Assembly: GCF_002394865.1 (NCBI RefSeq)
Contig: NZ_DGUZ01000009.1
Coordinates: 201,954 to 265,953 of the forward strand
Reading direction: 5' to 3'
DNA from: Fibrobacter sp. UBA4297
GTDB taxonomy: Bacteria; Fibrobacterota; Fibrobacteria; Fibrobacterales; Fibrobacteraceae
Length of the DNA: 64,000 nucleotides
Shown here: in pieces, positions 16,955 through 25,165 of the stretch
Layout: every line of letters starts with the position of its first letter
How positions within the stretch are numbered: position 1 is the stretch's first letter
The notes under the pieces: generated by a model
Databases searched by the model: none
Seen by the model: only the letters and a program-made list of their open reading frames with translations
What the model was told of the DNA's origin: nothing
Translations under genes and position numbers: made by a program

Positions 16955-17920
16955 ATGATTATTCGTCCTCGTCGTTTACGTAGAAATGAAGTTATCCGCA
17001 ACATGGTTGCAGAAACTGCTGTAAATCCCGATGCCCTCGTTTACCCGATGTTCGTGGTTGAAGGAACGGGCGTCAAAGAAGAAATCCCGTCCATGCCGAA
17101 CCAGTTCCGTTTCTCGATTGATGAAATCTTGAAGGAACTTGAAAGCTGTGTCGCGCTTGGCATCAAGTCCATTTTGCTCTTTGGTATTCCGGATCATAAG
17201 GACGAAATGGCAACTTCTGCATACGATAACGATGGCATTGTGCAGCGTGCAGTACGTGCCATCAAGGCGAAGTTCCCGAGTTTGTACGTGATTACGGACG
17301 TGTGCCTTTGCGAATACATGAGTCATGGTCATTGCGGCATCATTAAGGATGGCGATGTGGATAATGACCCAACGCTTGAACTTTTGGCAAAGACGGCCCT
17401 TTCGCACGCCGAAGCGGGTGCCGATATGGTCGCTCCGAGTGACATGATGGATGGTCGTGTGGCTGCAATTCGTGAAATGTTGGATGCAAATGGATTTTCG
17501 AATACGCCGATTATGGCGTACAGTGCAAAGTTCGCAAGTGCTTATTACGGCCCGTTCCGCGATGCGGCGGATTCCGCTCCGCATTTTGGCAATCGCAAGA
17601 GCTACCAGATGGACGTGCGCAATGGCCGCGAAGCGCTCCATGAAGTGGAACTGGATTTGGAAGAGGGGGCCGATATCGTGATGGTGAAGCCGGGGCTTGC
17701 ATTCCTTGATGTGTTACGTGAGACGGCTGAAATCAGCAATGTGCCTGTCGCTGTGTACAACGTAAGTGGCGAATATTCGATGGTCAAGGCGGCTGCAAAG
17801 ATGGGCTGGATTGATGAAAAATCGATTATCCGCGAAAACATGATTGCGTTCAAGCGCGCCGGTGCTGATATCATCATTACGTACCACGCCAAGGAAATTT
17901 TGGAAAGGAACATTCTTTAA
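16955..17920 (+). CDS. hemB: Delta-aminolevulinic acid dehydratase (porphobilinogen synthase)
   Basis: Condenses two 5-aminolevulinates into porphobilinogen. The 321 residues carry the zinc-type site DVCLCEYMSHGHCG (Cys-rich, unlike Mg-type enzymes), the Schiff-base lysines in MAYSAKFASAYYGPFRDA and VMVKPGLAFLDV, and YNVSGEYSM. Length is typical. It starts at ATG 16955, after a repeat-rich leader. mscS follows 15 bases later and hemL after that, so the three are likely co-transcribed. No repeat insertion is seen in this heme gene. Confidence 0.95.
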   Translation: MIIRPRRLRRNEVIRNMVAETAVNPDALVYPMFVVEGTGVKEEIPSMPNQFRFSIDEILKELESCVALGIKSILLFGIPDHKDEMATSAYDNDGIVQRAVRAIKAKFPSLYVITDVCLCEYMSHGHCGIIKDGDVDNDPTLELLAKTALSHAEAGADMVAPSDMMDGRVAAIREMLDANGFSNTPIMAYSAKFASAYYGPFRDAADSAPHFGNRKSYQMDVRNGREALHEVELDLEEGADIVMVKPGLAFLDVLRETAEISNVPVAVYNVSGEYSMVKAAAKMGWIDEKSIIRENMIAFKRAGADIIITYHAKEILERNIL

Positions 17921-17935
17921 AAAAGGAACTTTATC

Positions 17936-18745
17936 ATGAAAGAATTCGAATCGTTCTTGAAAAATCTCGGTGTCACAAATGCAATTGCTCAGGACATCAT
18001 TGAAATTGCGACAGTGCTTGTCGTTATCGCCATTATCTTGGCGATTATCAAGTTTATTCTTAGTTTTGCCATTAAGAAGGGCGCTGATGAATCGGTGAAA
18101 CCGCTACTTTATTCGTTGTTCTCTTATGCGCTGTACATTGTCGGTTTGCTCATGATTCTCCATATTCTCGGTGTGAACACCGCAGGAATCGTGACTGTAA
18201 TCGGTGCCGCTTCTCTTGCCATTGGCCTTGCTTTGAAGGATACGCTTGGCAACATCGCTTCGGGAATTCTATTGCTGTTCCTCCATCCGTTCCGCGCTTC
18301 GGACTACATTGAATGCGGTTCTTTGAAGGGTAAAATTGTGGGCGTGAGCCTTTTCAACACGACGCTTATTTCGTTGGACGGCCTTTATATCTCTGCACCG
18401 AACAGCATGTTGTGGGGAGCTCCGATTGTCAACTTTAGCCGCAATCCGAGCCGCCGCCTTGATTTGGCTTTTGGCATTGATTATGCGGATTCTGCTGAAA
18501 AGGCGATGAACGAAATGAAACAACTTGTGAATGCGGACCCAGAAGTCCTGAAAAATCCGGAACCGTCGTTCTTTGTTTCGTCGCTGGATGATAGCTCGGT
18601 GGCTGTCAATTTGAGAATTTGGGTCAAGACCGCAAATTACTGGGATATGCGTTGCAAGTACATGAAGGCTGTGAAGGAACGCTTTGACGAAGTCGGTATT
18701 TCTATCCCGTTCCCGCAGCGTGTGGTGCATATCGTTAAGGAGTAG
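17936..18745 (+). CDS. mscS: Small-conductance mechanosensitive channel (MscS family)
   Basis: An inner-membrane channel that opens on hypo-osmotic shock. The 269-residue protein has three transmembrane segments (about 22-48, 58-80, 85-118). The pore helix reads IGAASLAIGLALKDTLGNIASGILLLF, followed by the beta domain (RASDYIECGSLKGKIVGVSLFNTTL, APNSMLWGAPIVNFSRNPSRR) and a C-terminal mixed domain. Size and order match the short E. coli-type MscS. AAGGA precedes the ATG. It sits between hemB and hemL, with the hemL ribosome site overlapping its stop; no heme role is implied. Confidence 0.92.
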   Translation: MKEFESFLKNLGVTNAIAQDIIEIATVLVVIAIILAIIKFILSFAIKKGADESVKPLLYSLFSYALYIVGLLMILHILGVNTAGIVTVIGAASLAIGLALKDTLGNIASGILLLFLHPFRASDYIECGSLKGKIVGVSLFNTTLISLDGLYISAPNSMLWGAPIVNFSRNPSRRLDLAFGIDYADSAEKAMNEMKQLVNADPEVLKNPEPSFFVSSLDDSSVAVNLRIWVKTANYWDMRCKYMKAVKERFDEVGISIPFPQRVVHIVKE

Positions 18746-18749
18746 TTAT

Positions 18750-20036
18750 ATGAATCACTCTTTGAGCGAAAAGTTGTTTGCAGAAGCAAAGACGCTCATG
18801 CCGGGAGGCGTGAACAGTCCTGTGCGTGCGTTTAGCAATGTGGGGGCGACGCCTCCGTTTATCAAGCGTGCCAAGGGCAGCCACATTTACGATGTGGATG
18901 GCAACGATTACATTGATTACGTGGGCAGCTGGGGCCCGATGCTTTTGGGCCATGCGCACGATGCAGTGATTAAGGCTGTTGCCGATACAGCTCAGAATGG
19001 CCTCAGTTTTGGCGCTCCGTGCGGTTTGGAATCGGAACTTGCAAAGCTCGTGATGAGTCTTGTGCCGAGTGTCGAGATGATTCGCATGGTGAACAGCGGA
19101 ACCGAAGCTACGATGAGTGCCATCCGTGCGGCTCGCGGTTTTACCGGTCGCGATAAGATTGTGAAGTTCGAAGGTTGCTATCATGGCCATAGCGATAGCT
19201 TGCTTATCAAGGCGGGCTCGGGCATGCTCACGACGGGCAAGCCGAGCAGCAAGGGTGTGCCTGCGGACTTGGCAAAGTACACGCTCACGCTCCAGTACAA
19301 CGATGTGGCGGGCGTTAAGGAACTTTTCGACAAGATTGGTGACGAAATCGCAGGTGTGATAGTAGAACCGGTGGCTGGCAACATGGGCGTTGTCCCTGCG
19401 AAGCCGGAGTTCTTGCAGACGCTTTCTGAAGAAACTAAAAAGCATGGCGCTTTGCTCATTGTCGATGAAGTCATGACCGGTTTCCGTGTTGGCATTCATT
19501 GCGCACAAGGTCTCTATGGCATTAAGCCGGATCTCACGACTTTCGGAAAAATTATCGGCGGTGGCATGCCGGTGGGCGCTTATGGCGGCCGCTTGGACGT
19601 GATGCAACAGATTGCTCCGCTCGGAGGGATTTACCAGGCAGGCACGCTCTCGGGCAATCCTGTGGCGATGGCGGCAGGGCTTGCCACGATGCGTGAACTG
19701 CATACTCATCCGGAATACTATGTACACGCCGAAGCCATGACGAAACGCTTGATTACTGGGCTCAAGTCCGCTGCAACCGAAGCTGGCATTCCGCTTGCGA
19801 CAAACCAAGTCGGTTCCATGGGCTGCATCTTCTTTACCGAAGGGCCGGTAACGTGTTTTGCCGACGTGCAAAAATCCGATTTGGAACTTTTCCGCAGGTA
19901 CTTCCTCGGCATGCTCGACGAAGGATTCTACTTTGCGCCGAGCCAGTTCGAAGCAATTTTCGTGAGCGCAGCGCATACCGAAGATGAAATCAATCGCACG
20001 GTGGAGGCTGCAAAGCGCGTGTTCAAAAAATTGTAG
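18750..20036 (+). CDS. hemL: Glutamate-1-semialdehyde 2,1-aminomutase
   Basis: A PLP enzyme forming 5-aminolevulinate from the HemA product. The 428 residues include LMPGGVNSPVRAF, NSGTEATMSAIRAARGFTGR, CYHGHSDS, IVDEVMTGFR, and the PLP-lysine region TFGKIIGGGMPVGAYGG. ATG at 18750 with AAGGAG 8 bases before it overlaps the mscS stop. Length and motifs are complete and no repeat insertion is seen. Confidence 0.95.
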   Translation: MNHSLSEKLFAEAKTLMPGGVNSPVRAFSNVGATPPFIKRAKGSHIYDVDGNDYIDYVGSWGPMLLGHAHDAVIKAVADTAQNGLSFGAPCGLESELAKLVMSLVPSVEMIRMVNSGTEATMSAIRAARGFTGRDKIVKFEGCYHGHSDSLLIKAGSGMLTTGKPSSKGVPADLAKYTLTLQYNDVAGVKELFDKIGDEIAGVIVEPVAGNMGVVPAKPEFLQTLSEETKKHGALLIVDEVMTGFRVGIHCAQGLYGIKPDLTTFGKIIGGGMPVGAYGGRLDVMQQIAPLGGIYQAGTLSGNPVAMAAGLATMRELHTHPEYYVHAEAMTKRLITGLKSAATEAGIPLATNQVGSMGCIFFTEGPVTCFADVQKSDLELFRRYFLGMLDEGFYFAPSQFEAIFVSAAHTEDEINRTVEAAKRVFKKL

Positions 20037-20042
20037 CGGCGG

Positions 20043-20101
20043 CGCATCTCGTTAAGCGTTACCCTAGCGGTCCGCGCATCTCGTAAAACTTACGCATCTC
20101 G
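20043..20101 (+). repeat. Three short direct repeats after hemL
   Basis: cgcatctcg occurs at 20043-20051, 20075-20083 and 20093-20101, between the hemL stop and the terminator. The spacing is irregular. Confidence 0.5.
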
Positions 20102-20103
20102 CA

Positions 20104-20133
20104 AAAAACGCACCCCGAAGGGTGCGTTTTTCA
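20104..20133. terminator. Bidirectional terminator between hemL and the acyl-CoA synthetase gene
   Basis: The stem aaaaacgcaccc / gggtgcgttttt with loop cgaa has T tracts on both strands. Confidence 0.9.
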
Positions 20134-21861
20134 TTATTTCTCGTCTGACGTTTCGCTTGCTGCGTTTTCCGCATTCGCTTCGTCCGGTGCCGTCACATTC
20201 TCGGCCGTATCCTTATCGCGGATGGTTGCGCGGCGAATCTTTCCGCTAATCGTCTTTGGCAGTTCCGTCACAAAGTCAATGATGCGCGGGCTCTTGTAGC
20301 TAGCTGCAATGTTCTTTGCAAAAAGCTGGATTTCCTTTGCAAGTTCCTTGGACGCTTCGTAACCCTTTTGCAAAACGACCGTTGCCTTGACCGCCTGGCC
20401 GCGAGACTTGTCTTCGACGCCCGTGACAGCGACTTCCAAGACGGCGGGGTGCTTGTGCAGCACTTCTTCCACTTCGAAGGGGCTGATGCGGTAGCCAGAA
20501 CTCTTGATCAAGTCATCCGTGCGGCCCACAAACCAGAAGAATCCGTCCTTGTCGCAGTAGGCGGTATCGCCAGTGTGGTATACGCCGCCTTCAAAGACTT
20601 TCTCGGTGCGTTCCGCATCGCGATAGTAACCGCAGAACATGCCAAAAGGCTTGCCCTGGTCAATCTTGATGATAAGCTCACCGACTTCTTCGGCGGCACA
20701 GGGTTTACCTTCGGCATTGATGATTTCCATCTGGTAGCCTGGAGAGGGTTTGCCGATAGAACCCGGGTGCGGTTCGCTAAAGCCAAAGTTACCCGTGGTA
20801 AGCGTAAGCTCGGTCTGTCCGTAACCTTCTTGCATGCGGATGCCCGTCTGCTCATAGAACCTGTTGTAAATATCCAAGTTCAACGCTTCGCCTGCGGTGG
20901 TGCAGTATTGCAAACTCGAAAGATCGTACTTGCTGAGGCCATGCTGCAAAATGTAGCGGTACACTGTCGGCGGTGCGCAGAATGTCGTCACCTTGTATTC
21001 CGCCATCTTCTCGAGGAGCTTGCCCGGGATGAACGTGGTCATGTCGTAAGTGAATACGGCGCTTCCAGCAATCCACTGCCCGTAAATTTTGCCCCAGAGA
21101 GCCTTGGCCCAGCCTGTTTCGGCAACGGTCAAATGGCGACCTCCGTCCACAACGTGTTGCCAGTACTTGGCTGTTACAATGTGTCCGAGCGGGTACGTAT
21201 AAGTGTGTGCCACCATCTTCGGGTTTGAACTCGTGCCACTTGTAAAGTACACAATCATGATGTCGTCATTATGCGTTGCGGCATCGCCAACGGGGCGTTC
21301 AAACGTCGATGGGAAAAGTTCATAGTCGTCGTAGAAGCTAATCCAGTTTTGGCGAGCTGTCTGGCCGACTGTCACGAGCTTTTCGACCGATTCGCACTTG
21401 GATTTTGCCTTGTCCACTTCCTTTTGCAAGGCGGGGTCGTCGTATGTTACGACCATCTTGATTTCGGCGGCGTTGAATCGGTATTCCAAATCCTCGGCGG
21501 CGAGCATGTTCGTTGCCGGGATCGCAATCGCGCCAATGCGGTGGAGCGCCAACAAGAAAAACCAGAATTCGTAGCGACGGCGCAAGATGAGCATCACGCG
21601 GTCGCCCTTCTGGATACCTTGTTCTACAAGGAAATTCGCCGTGCGCTGGGAGGCAAGCGACAAGTCCTTGAACGTGTAAATGTGGCTTTCATCGTTATCG
21701 TCACACCACACGAGGGCTTCACGCTTCGGCTCCGTCTTGGCATATTCGTCAACAACGTCATAAGCGAAGTTAAAATCGTTCGGAATCGTTATCTTGAAAT
21801 TTTTATACAAATCTTCATAAGACTTGTAATCAATTTTAGATAGAAACTTATTTAAAATCAT
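20134..21861 (-). CDS. AMP-forming acyl-CoA synthetase (medium-chain type)
   Basis: Activates a carboxylic acid to its CoA thioester via an acyl-adenylate. The 575 residues show the P-loop IVYFTSGTSSNPKMVAHT, QEGYGQTELTLTTGNF, YHTGDTAYCDKDGFFWFVGRTDDLIKSSGYRISPFEVE and the C-terminal lysine SGKIRRATIRD. The overall pattern is nearer medium-chain/xenobiotic synthetases than acetyl-CoA synthetase. The C-terminus has an extra acidic, Ala-rich tail of about 25 residues. It is last in the minus-strand unit fabF, small peptide, NodB-like, synthetase (18-base gap), suggesting a shared lipid role. Confidence 0.88.
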   Translation of the reverse strand: MILNKFLSKIDYKSYEDLYKNFKITIPNDFNFAYDVVDEYAKTEPKREALVWCDDNDESHIYTFKDLSLASQRTANFLVEQGIQKGDRVMLILRRRYEFWFFLLALHRIGAIAIPATNMLAAEDLEYRFNAAEIKMVVTYDDPALQKEVDKAKSKCESVEKLVTVGQTARQNWISFYDDYELFPSTFERPVGDAATHNDDIMIVYFTSGTSSNPKMVAHTYTYPLGHIVTAKYWQHVVDGGRHLTVAETGWAKALWGKIYGQWIAGSAVFTYDMTTFIPGKLLEKMAEYKVTTFCAPPTVYRYILQHGLSKYDLSSLQYCTTAGEALNLDIYNRFYEQTGIRMQEGYGQTELTLTTGNFGFSEPHPGSIGKPSPGYQMEIINAEGKPCAAEEVGELIIKIDQGKPFGMFCGYYRDAERTEKVFEGGVYHTGDTAYCDKDGFFWFVGRTDDLIKSSGYRISPFEVEEVLHKHPAVLEVAVTGVEDKSRGQAVKATVVLQKGYEASKELAKEIQLFAKNIAASYKSPRIIDFVTELPKTISGKIRRATIRDKDTAENVTAPDEANAENAASETSDEK

Positions 21862-21879
21862 TTGTGCGAAGTCCTGAAA

Positions 21880-22650
21880 TTACAAGTCCTTGTACATGAT
21901 TTTTTCGCGCAAGGTCGAAATGTAGCGCACCATGTTCAAAATGCGTTTCTCGCCAATCGTTCTGAAGTCTTTATCGTGGAACACCAGACGGTGGACTCCA
22001 CCCGGCAAGAGCATACGAAGGCAGGCGTAAGTCTGCGCGATACCGAGAATCGGGGTGGGCAAAATCGAGAAGCTAAGCGTTGCAGAATTCGTCTTCTTGA
22101 TGTTGCCTTTGACCTTTTGGTAAATGCCGTGGAAATCTTCATAGTAGTCGAAAATTTCGAGAGCCTGTTCCTTGAGGTACTTGTTGCCAAACCAAATCGG
22201 CGGGATAAAGCCAGAGGGCTTGCCGTTGCCGTGAGCCTTCCACAGTGCGAGACTGCGCTTGAGGAGCGCTTGCGTGAAGCGTTCGTCGATGCCTGCAAAT
22301 TCGGCTTCGTTGTTCGAAACGAGGAGCGCGAGCTTGCCTGCAATGCTACGGTTTAGCGAGAGGTCTGCGCGGTGGCGTGCACCGTGGAGCATGATCTCGT
22401 AGCCTTCCTTGACAAACTTGTCGAGCTCTTCGCGGAACTGTTCGGCTTCGGATTCCGGGGCCGCACCAAATGCGGGGATGACCGCAATGCTGATGGGGGA
22501 GCCTGCCGCTTCTGCAAGCTTTCTAATCTGGACGGAAGCCTTCTTGAAGTTGTTCACGCTAAAGCTGTGGTAGCAAAGGATGAACTTCTTCTTCTTTTGG
22601 AAGGTTGCTTCGGCCGCTTGGATGTCGGCGATATCTTTATTCTGTTCCAT
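21880..22650 (-). CDS. Polysaccharide deacetylase-like protein (DUF2334/NodB fold)
   Basis: The 256-residue protein has a (beta/alpha)-barrel deacetylase-like pattern: LCYHSFSV, ISIAVIPAFGA, YEIMLHGARHR (metal-binding His candidates), SGFIPPIWFGN, HRLVFHDKD. It resembles DUF2334-type proteins whose substrates are mostly unknown. No signal peptide is seen, so it is probably cytoplasmic or associated with the small membrane peptide encoded just upstream. It begins 3 bases after that peptide's stop. Confidence 0.72.
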   Translation of the reverse strand: MEQNKDIADIQAAEATFQKKKKFILCYHSFSVNNFKKASVQIRKLAEAAGSPISIAVIPAFGAAPESEAEQFREELDKFVKEGYEIMLHGARHRADLSLNRSIAGKLALLVSNNEAEFAGIDERFTQALLKRSLALWKAHGNGKPSGFIPPIWFGNKYLKEQALEIFDYYEDFHGIYQKVKGNIKKTNSATLSFSILPTPILGIAQTYACLRMLLPGGVHRLVFHDKDFRTIGEKRILNMVRYISTLREKIMYKDL

Positions 22651-22653
22651 AAG

Positions 22654-22785
22654 CTACTCTTGTTCTTTAGATTTTGTGGAAACTTCTTCTTCTAACTTCT
22701 GCGAAATGAAGAGGTGGTAGAAAAAGAACAATACTGCGCTGCAGATGGTTGCTTTAACCCAGGATTTAAAAAGCCAATCAGACAT
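22654..22785 (-). CDS. Small single-pass membrane peptide (43 aa)
   Basis: ATG at 22785 has AAGGAG 5 bases upstream and begins 14 bases after fabF ends. The frame encodes MSDWLFKSWVKATICSAVLF, then FFYHLFIS and a charged tail EEEVSTKSKEQE. One transmembrane helix spans about residues 8-28. It ends 3 bases before the NodB-like gene, so it sits exactly between two co-oriented genes. It is short enough to be missed by gene callers. Function unknown; it may anchor or regulate its neighbours. Confidence 0.7.
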   Translation of the reverse strand: MSDWLFKSWVKATICSAVLFFFYHLFISQKLEEEVSTKSKEQE

Positions 22786-22799
22786 AGCGGCTCCTTTGT

Positions 22800-24053
22800 T
22801 TAATCTTTAAACTTTTTGATGACGACGATACCGTTGTGACCGCCAAAGCCAAGCGAGGCCGACACGGCAACATCGATGTTCCCTTCAACGCCCTTGTGCG
22901 GAACGTAGTCGAGGTCGCAACCTTCGTCCGGGTTGTCGAGGTTGATGGTGGCGGGGTAGAACGAGTCGCGGATGGCAAGCGTGCTAATCATCGCTTCGAT
23001 AACGCCTGCTGCACCGACGCAGTGGCCGGTCATGCTCTTGGTGCTAGAGACCTTGATCTTGTAGGCGTGTTCGCCGAGAGCAATTTTCAGCATCTGCGTT
23101 TCGGTGAGGTCGTTCAGGTGCGTCGAGGTGCCGTGGGCATTGTAGTAGTCCACATCCGTCGGGGCGATGCCCGCATCTTTCAATGCCTTGATCATTGCCT
23201 TTGCACAAGTTTCTCCACCCGGGCGCGGGCTTGTGATGTGGTAAGCGTCAGCAGAAGAACCGTAACCGGCGACTTCGGCGTAAATCTTTGCACCGCGGGC
23301 CTTGGCGTGTTCGAGTTCTTCGAGCACGAGGATGGCTCCGGCTTCACCCATGACGAAACCGCTGCGGTCCTTGTCGAACGGGCGGGATGCCTTTTCGGGG
23401 GCGTCGTTGAACTTGTCGGTGAGGGCGTGCATACCCGCAAAGCTCTTGATGGAGTAGTCCGTGATGGCGCTTTCGGAACCGCCGGCGAGGCAGACGTCAA
23501 GCCTGCCTGAGCGGACTGCATCAAGGGCAACGCCGATGGCGTCCGTGCCGGAGGCACAGGCGGTGCAGACTGTCCAGGCGGAGCCTGTGATACCAAGTGC
23601 GATGGAAACGTTGGCGCATGCTTCGTTTGCAATCAGTTCGGGCATGGCGAGCGGCGAGACGCGACGGCGACCACCTTCGAGGTACTTGCAGTAAGTTTCT
23701 TCGACAACGTCCATACCAGCAAGGCCGTTACCGGCAACAATGCCAGTGGTGTCTTCGGCGAGCATTTCGCGGCTGAGGCTAGCGTCCTTGACTGCTTCGT
23801 TAGCGGCGGCGACGAGGAACTGCGTGAAGCGGGCCATGCGGCGGGCTTCCTTCGGGTCGATTCCGTGTTCTTCGGGCTTAAAATCCTTGACTTCTGCCGC
23901 AATTTTCACCGGGCAGTTCGAGGCATCGAACAATGTAATCGGGCCGATGCCGCACTTGCCTTGCTTGATGGCGTTCCAAAGTTCGGGGGCGGACTTGCCT
24001 ACGGGGGTCACCGCACCCATACCAGTAATAACAACTCTTCTTCTATTCATCAT
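22800..24053 (-). CDS. fabF: 3-oxoacyl-[acyl-carrier-protein] synthase II
   Basis: A condensing enzyme of fatty-acid elongation. The 417 residues contain the Cys-His-His triad: TVCTACASGTDA (Cys166), YNAHGTSTHLNDLTE and SMTGHCVGAAGVIE. They also include RRVVITGMGAVTPVG at the start and ASLGFGGHNG near the end. It could be housekeeping FabF or a specialised ketosynthase; the only lipid genes beside it are those in its own minus-strand unit. A second, diverged set of ketosynthases is in the pigment cluster. Divergent from ahbD across a 117-base AT-rich gap. Confidence 0.9.
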   Translation of the reverse strand: MMNRRRVVITGMGAVTPVGKSAPELWNAIKQGKCGIGPITLFDASNCPVKIAAEVKDFKPEEHGIDPKEARRMARFTQFLVAAANEAVKDASLSREMLAEDTTGIVAGNGLAGMDVVEETYCKYLEGGRRRVSPLAMPELIANEACANVSIALGITGSAWTVCTACASGTDAIGVALDAVRSGRLDVCLAGGSESAITDYSIKSFAGMHALTDKFNDAPEKASRPFDKDRSGFVMGEAGAILVLEELEHAKARGAKIYAEVAGYGSSADAYHITSPRPGGETCAKAMIKALKDAGIAPTDVDYYNAHGTSTHLNDLTETQMLKIALGEHAYKIKVSSTKSMTGHCVGAAGVIEAMISTLAIRDSFYPATINLDNPDEGCDLDYVPHKGVEGNIDVAVSASLGFGGHNGIVVIKKFKD

Positions 24054-24170
24054 ATGAAATTAAAATAGCTTTTTTGCGATAGTAACGGTAATTATATAGG
24101 GGTATAATAGGATATATTTGCTTTTTCTATATTTGCAAGCGTAAAAAACATTTTGAATGAGGTCTATGGC

Positions 24171-25160
24171 ATGATCGTCTCTTGGATGACAACTAATAAG
24201 TGTAACTTGACGTGCAAACACTGCTATCAGGATGCTGGTGAAAACAAGTCAGCAGAACTCACGACATCAGAAGCGCTCAAGCTTATTGACGAGATTGCGA
24301 AGGCCGGATTCAAGATTATGATTTTCAGCGGTGGCGAACCGATGACGCGCCCGGATATCGTGGAACTTGTGGCTCATGCCCGCGAAAAGGGACTCCGCCC
24401 GGTTTTTGGCACGAACGGAACGCTCATCACGCATGATTTGGCGTTCAAGCTCAAGGAAGCGGGTGCTATGGCCATGGGTATAAGCGTTGATAGCATTGAT
24501 CCCAAGCGTCATAACGATTTCCGTGGCCTTCCGAACGCCTTTGAACTCACGTTGATGGGTATCGAAAACTGCAAGGCGGCGGGCCTCCCGTTCCAAATCC
24601 ATACGACTATCATGGACTGGAACCAGAACGAAATTTTTGACATCATGGACTGGGTCAAGGAAATCGGTGCCGTGAACCACCAGATTTTCTTTTTGATTCC
24701 GGTGGGTCGAGGCAAGGAAATCGAAGGCCATGCGCTGCGCGTTGCCGAATACGAAGGCCTCCTCCGCAAGATTATGGAAAAGAGCCGCACGCTCGGAATC
24801 CCGGTGAAGCCCACATGCGCTCCGCAGTTCCTCCGCATCGCAGACCAGCTCGACATCAAGACGCGTTACAGCCGTGGTTGCCTTGCGGGCCTTGACTACT
24901 GTATCGTAAGCCCGATCGGCAAGGTTCGCCCCTGCGCTTACATGATGGAAGAAGCGGGCGATGTTCACGATACGCCGTTCGACGAAATTTGGGCAAATGC
25001 CGAAATCTTCAAGCAGTTGCGTACAAAGGCGTACAAGGGCGCTTGCAGTAAGTGCAAGTTTAACGACCGCTGTGGTGGTTGCCGCGCCCGTGCCGCTTAT
25101 TACCACGACGGCGACTACATGCAAGAAGACTCCTACTGCGCGTACGGAAGAGGGTTGTAG
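24171..25160 (+). CDS. ahbD: Radical SAM heme synthase AhbD (NirJ2-like)
   Basis: Converts iron-coproporphyrin III to heme b by oxidative decarboxylation of two propionates. The 329 residues start MIVSWMTTNKCNLTCKHCYQ, with the radical SAM Cys-x3-Cys-x2-Cys, followed by FSGGEP. The C-terminal auxiliary iron-sulfur region has CSKCKFNDRCGGCRARA and a final DSYCAYGRGL. ATG at 24171 has GAGG 8 bases before it; an upstream TTG is less likely. AhbD and the related NirJ2 group are hard to separate by motif; the neighbouring Ahb genes favour AhbD. It lies 5 bases before tadA. Confidence 0.82.
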   Translation: MIVSWMTTNKCNLTCKHCYQDAGENKSAELTTSEALKLIDEIAKAGFKIMIFSGGEPMTRPDIVELVAHAREKGLRPVFGTNGTLITHDLAFKLKEAGAMAMGISVDSIDPKRHNDFRGLPNAFELTLMGIENCKAAGLPFQIHTTIMDWNQNEIFDIMDWVKEIGAVNHQIFFLIPVGRGKEIEGHALRVAEYEGLLRKIMEKSRTLGIPVKPTCAPQFLRIADQLDIKTRYSRGCLAGLDYCIVSPIGKVRPCAYMMEEAGDVHDTPFDEIWANAEIFKQLRTKAYKGACSKCKFNDRCGGCRARAAYYHDGDYMQEDSYCAYGRGL

Positions 25161-25165
25161 TTGGT

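Noticed and set aside
18735..19976. 413-codon frame antisense to hemL
   Set aside because: Arises from the codon bias of hemL, whose motifs are complete on the plus strand.
20043..20101. CRISPR-like array
   Set aside because: Only three 9-base repeats with unequal spacing, no cas genes.
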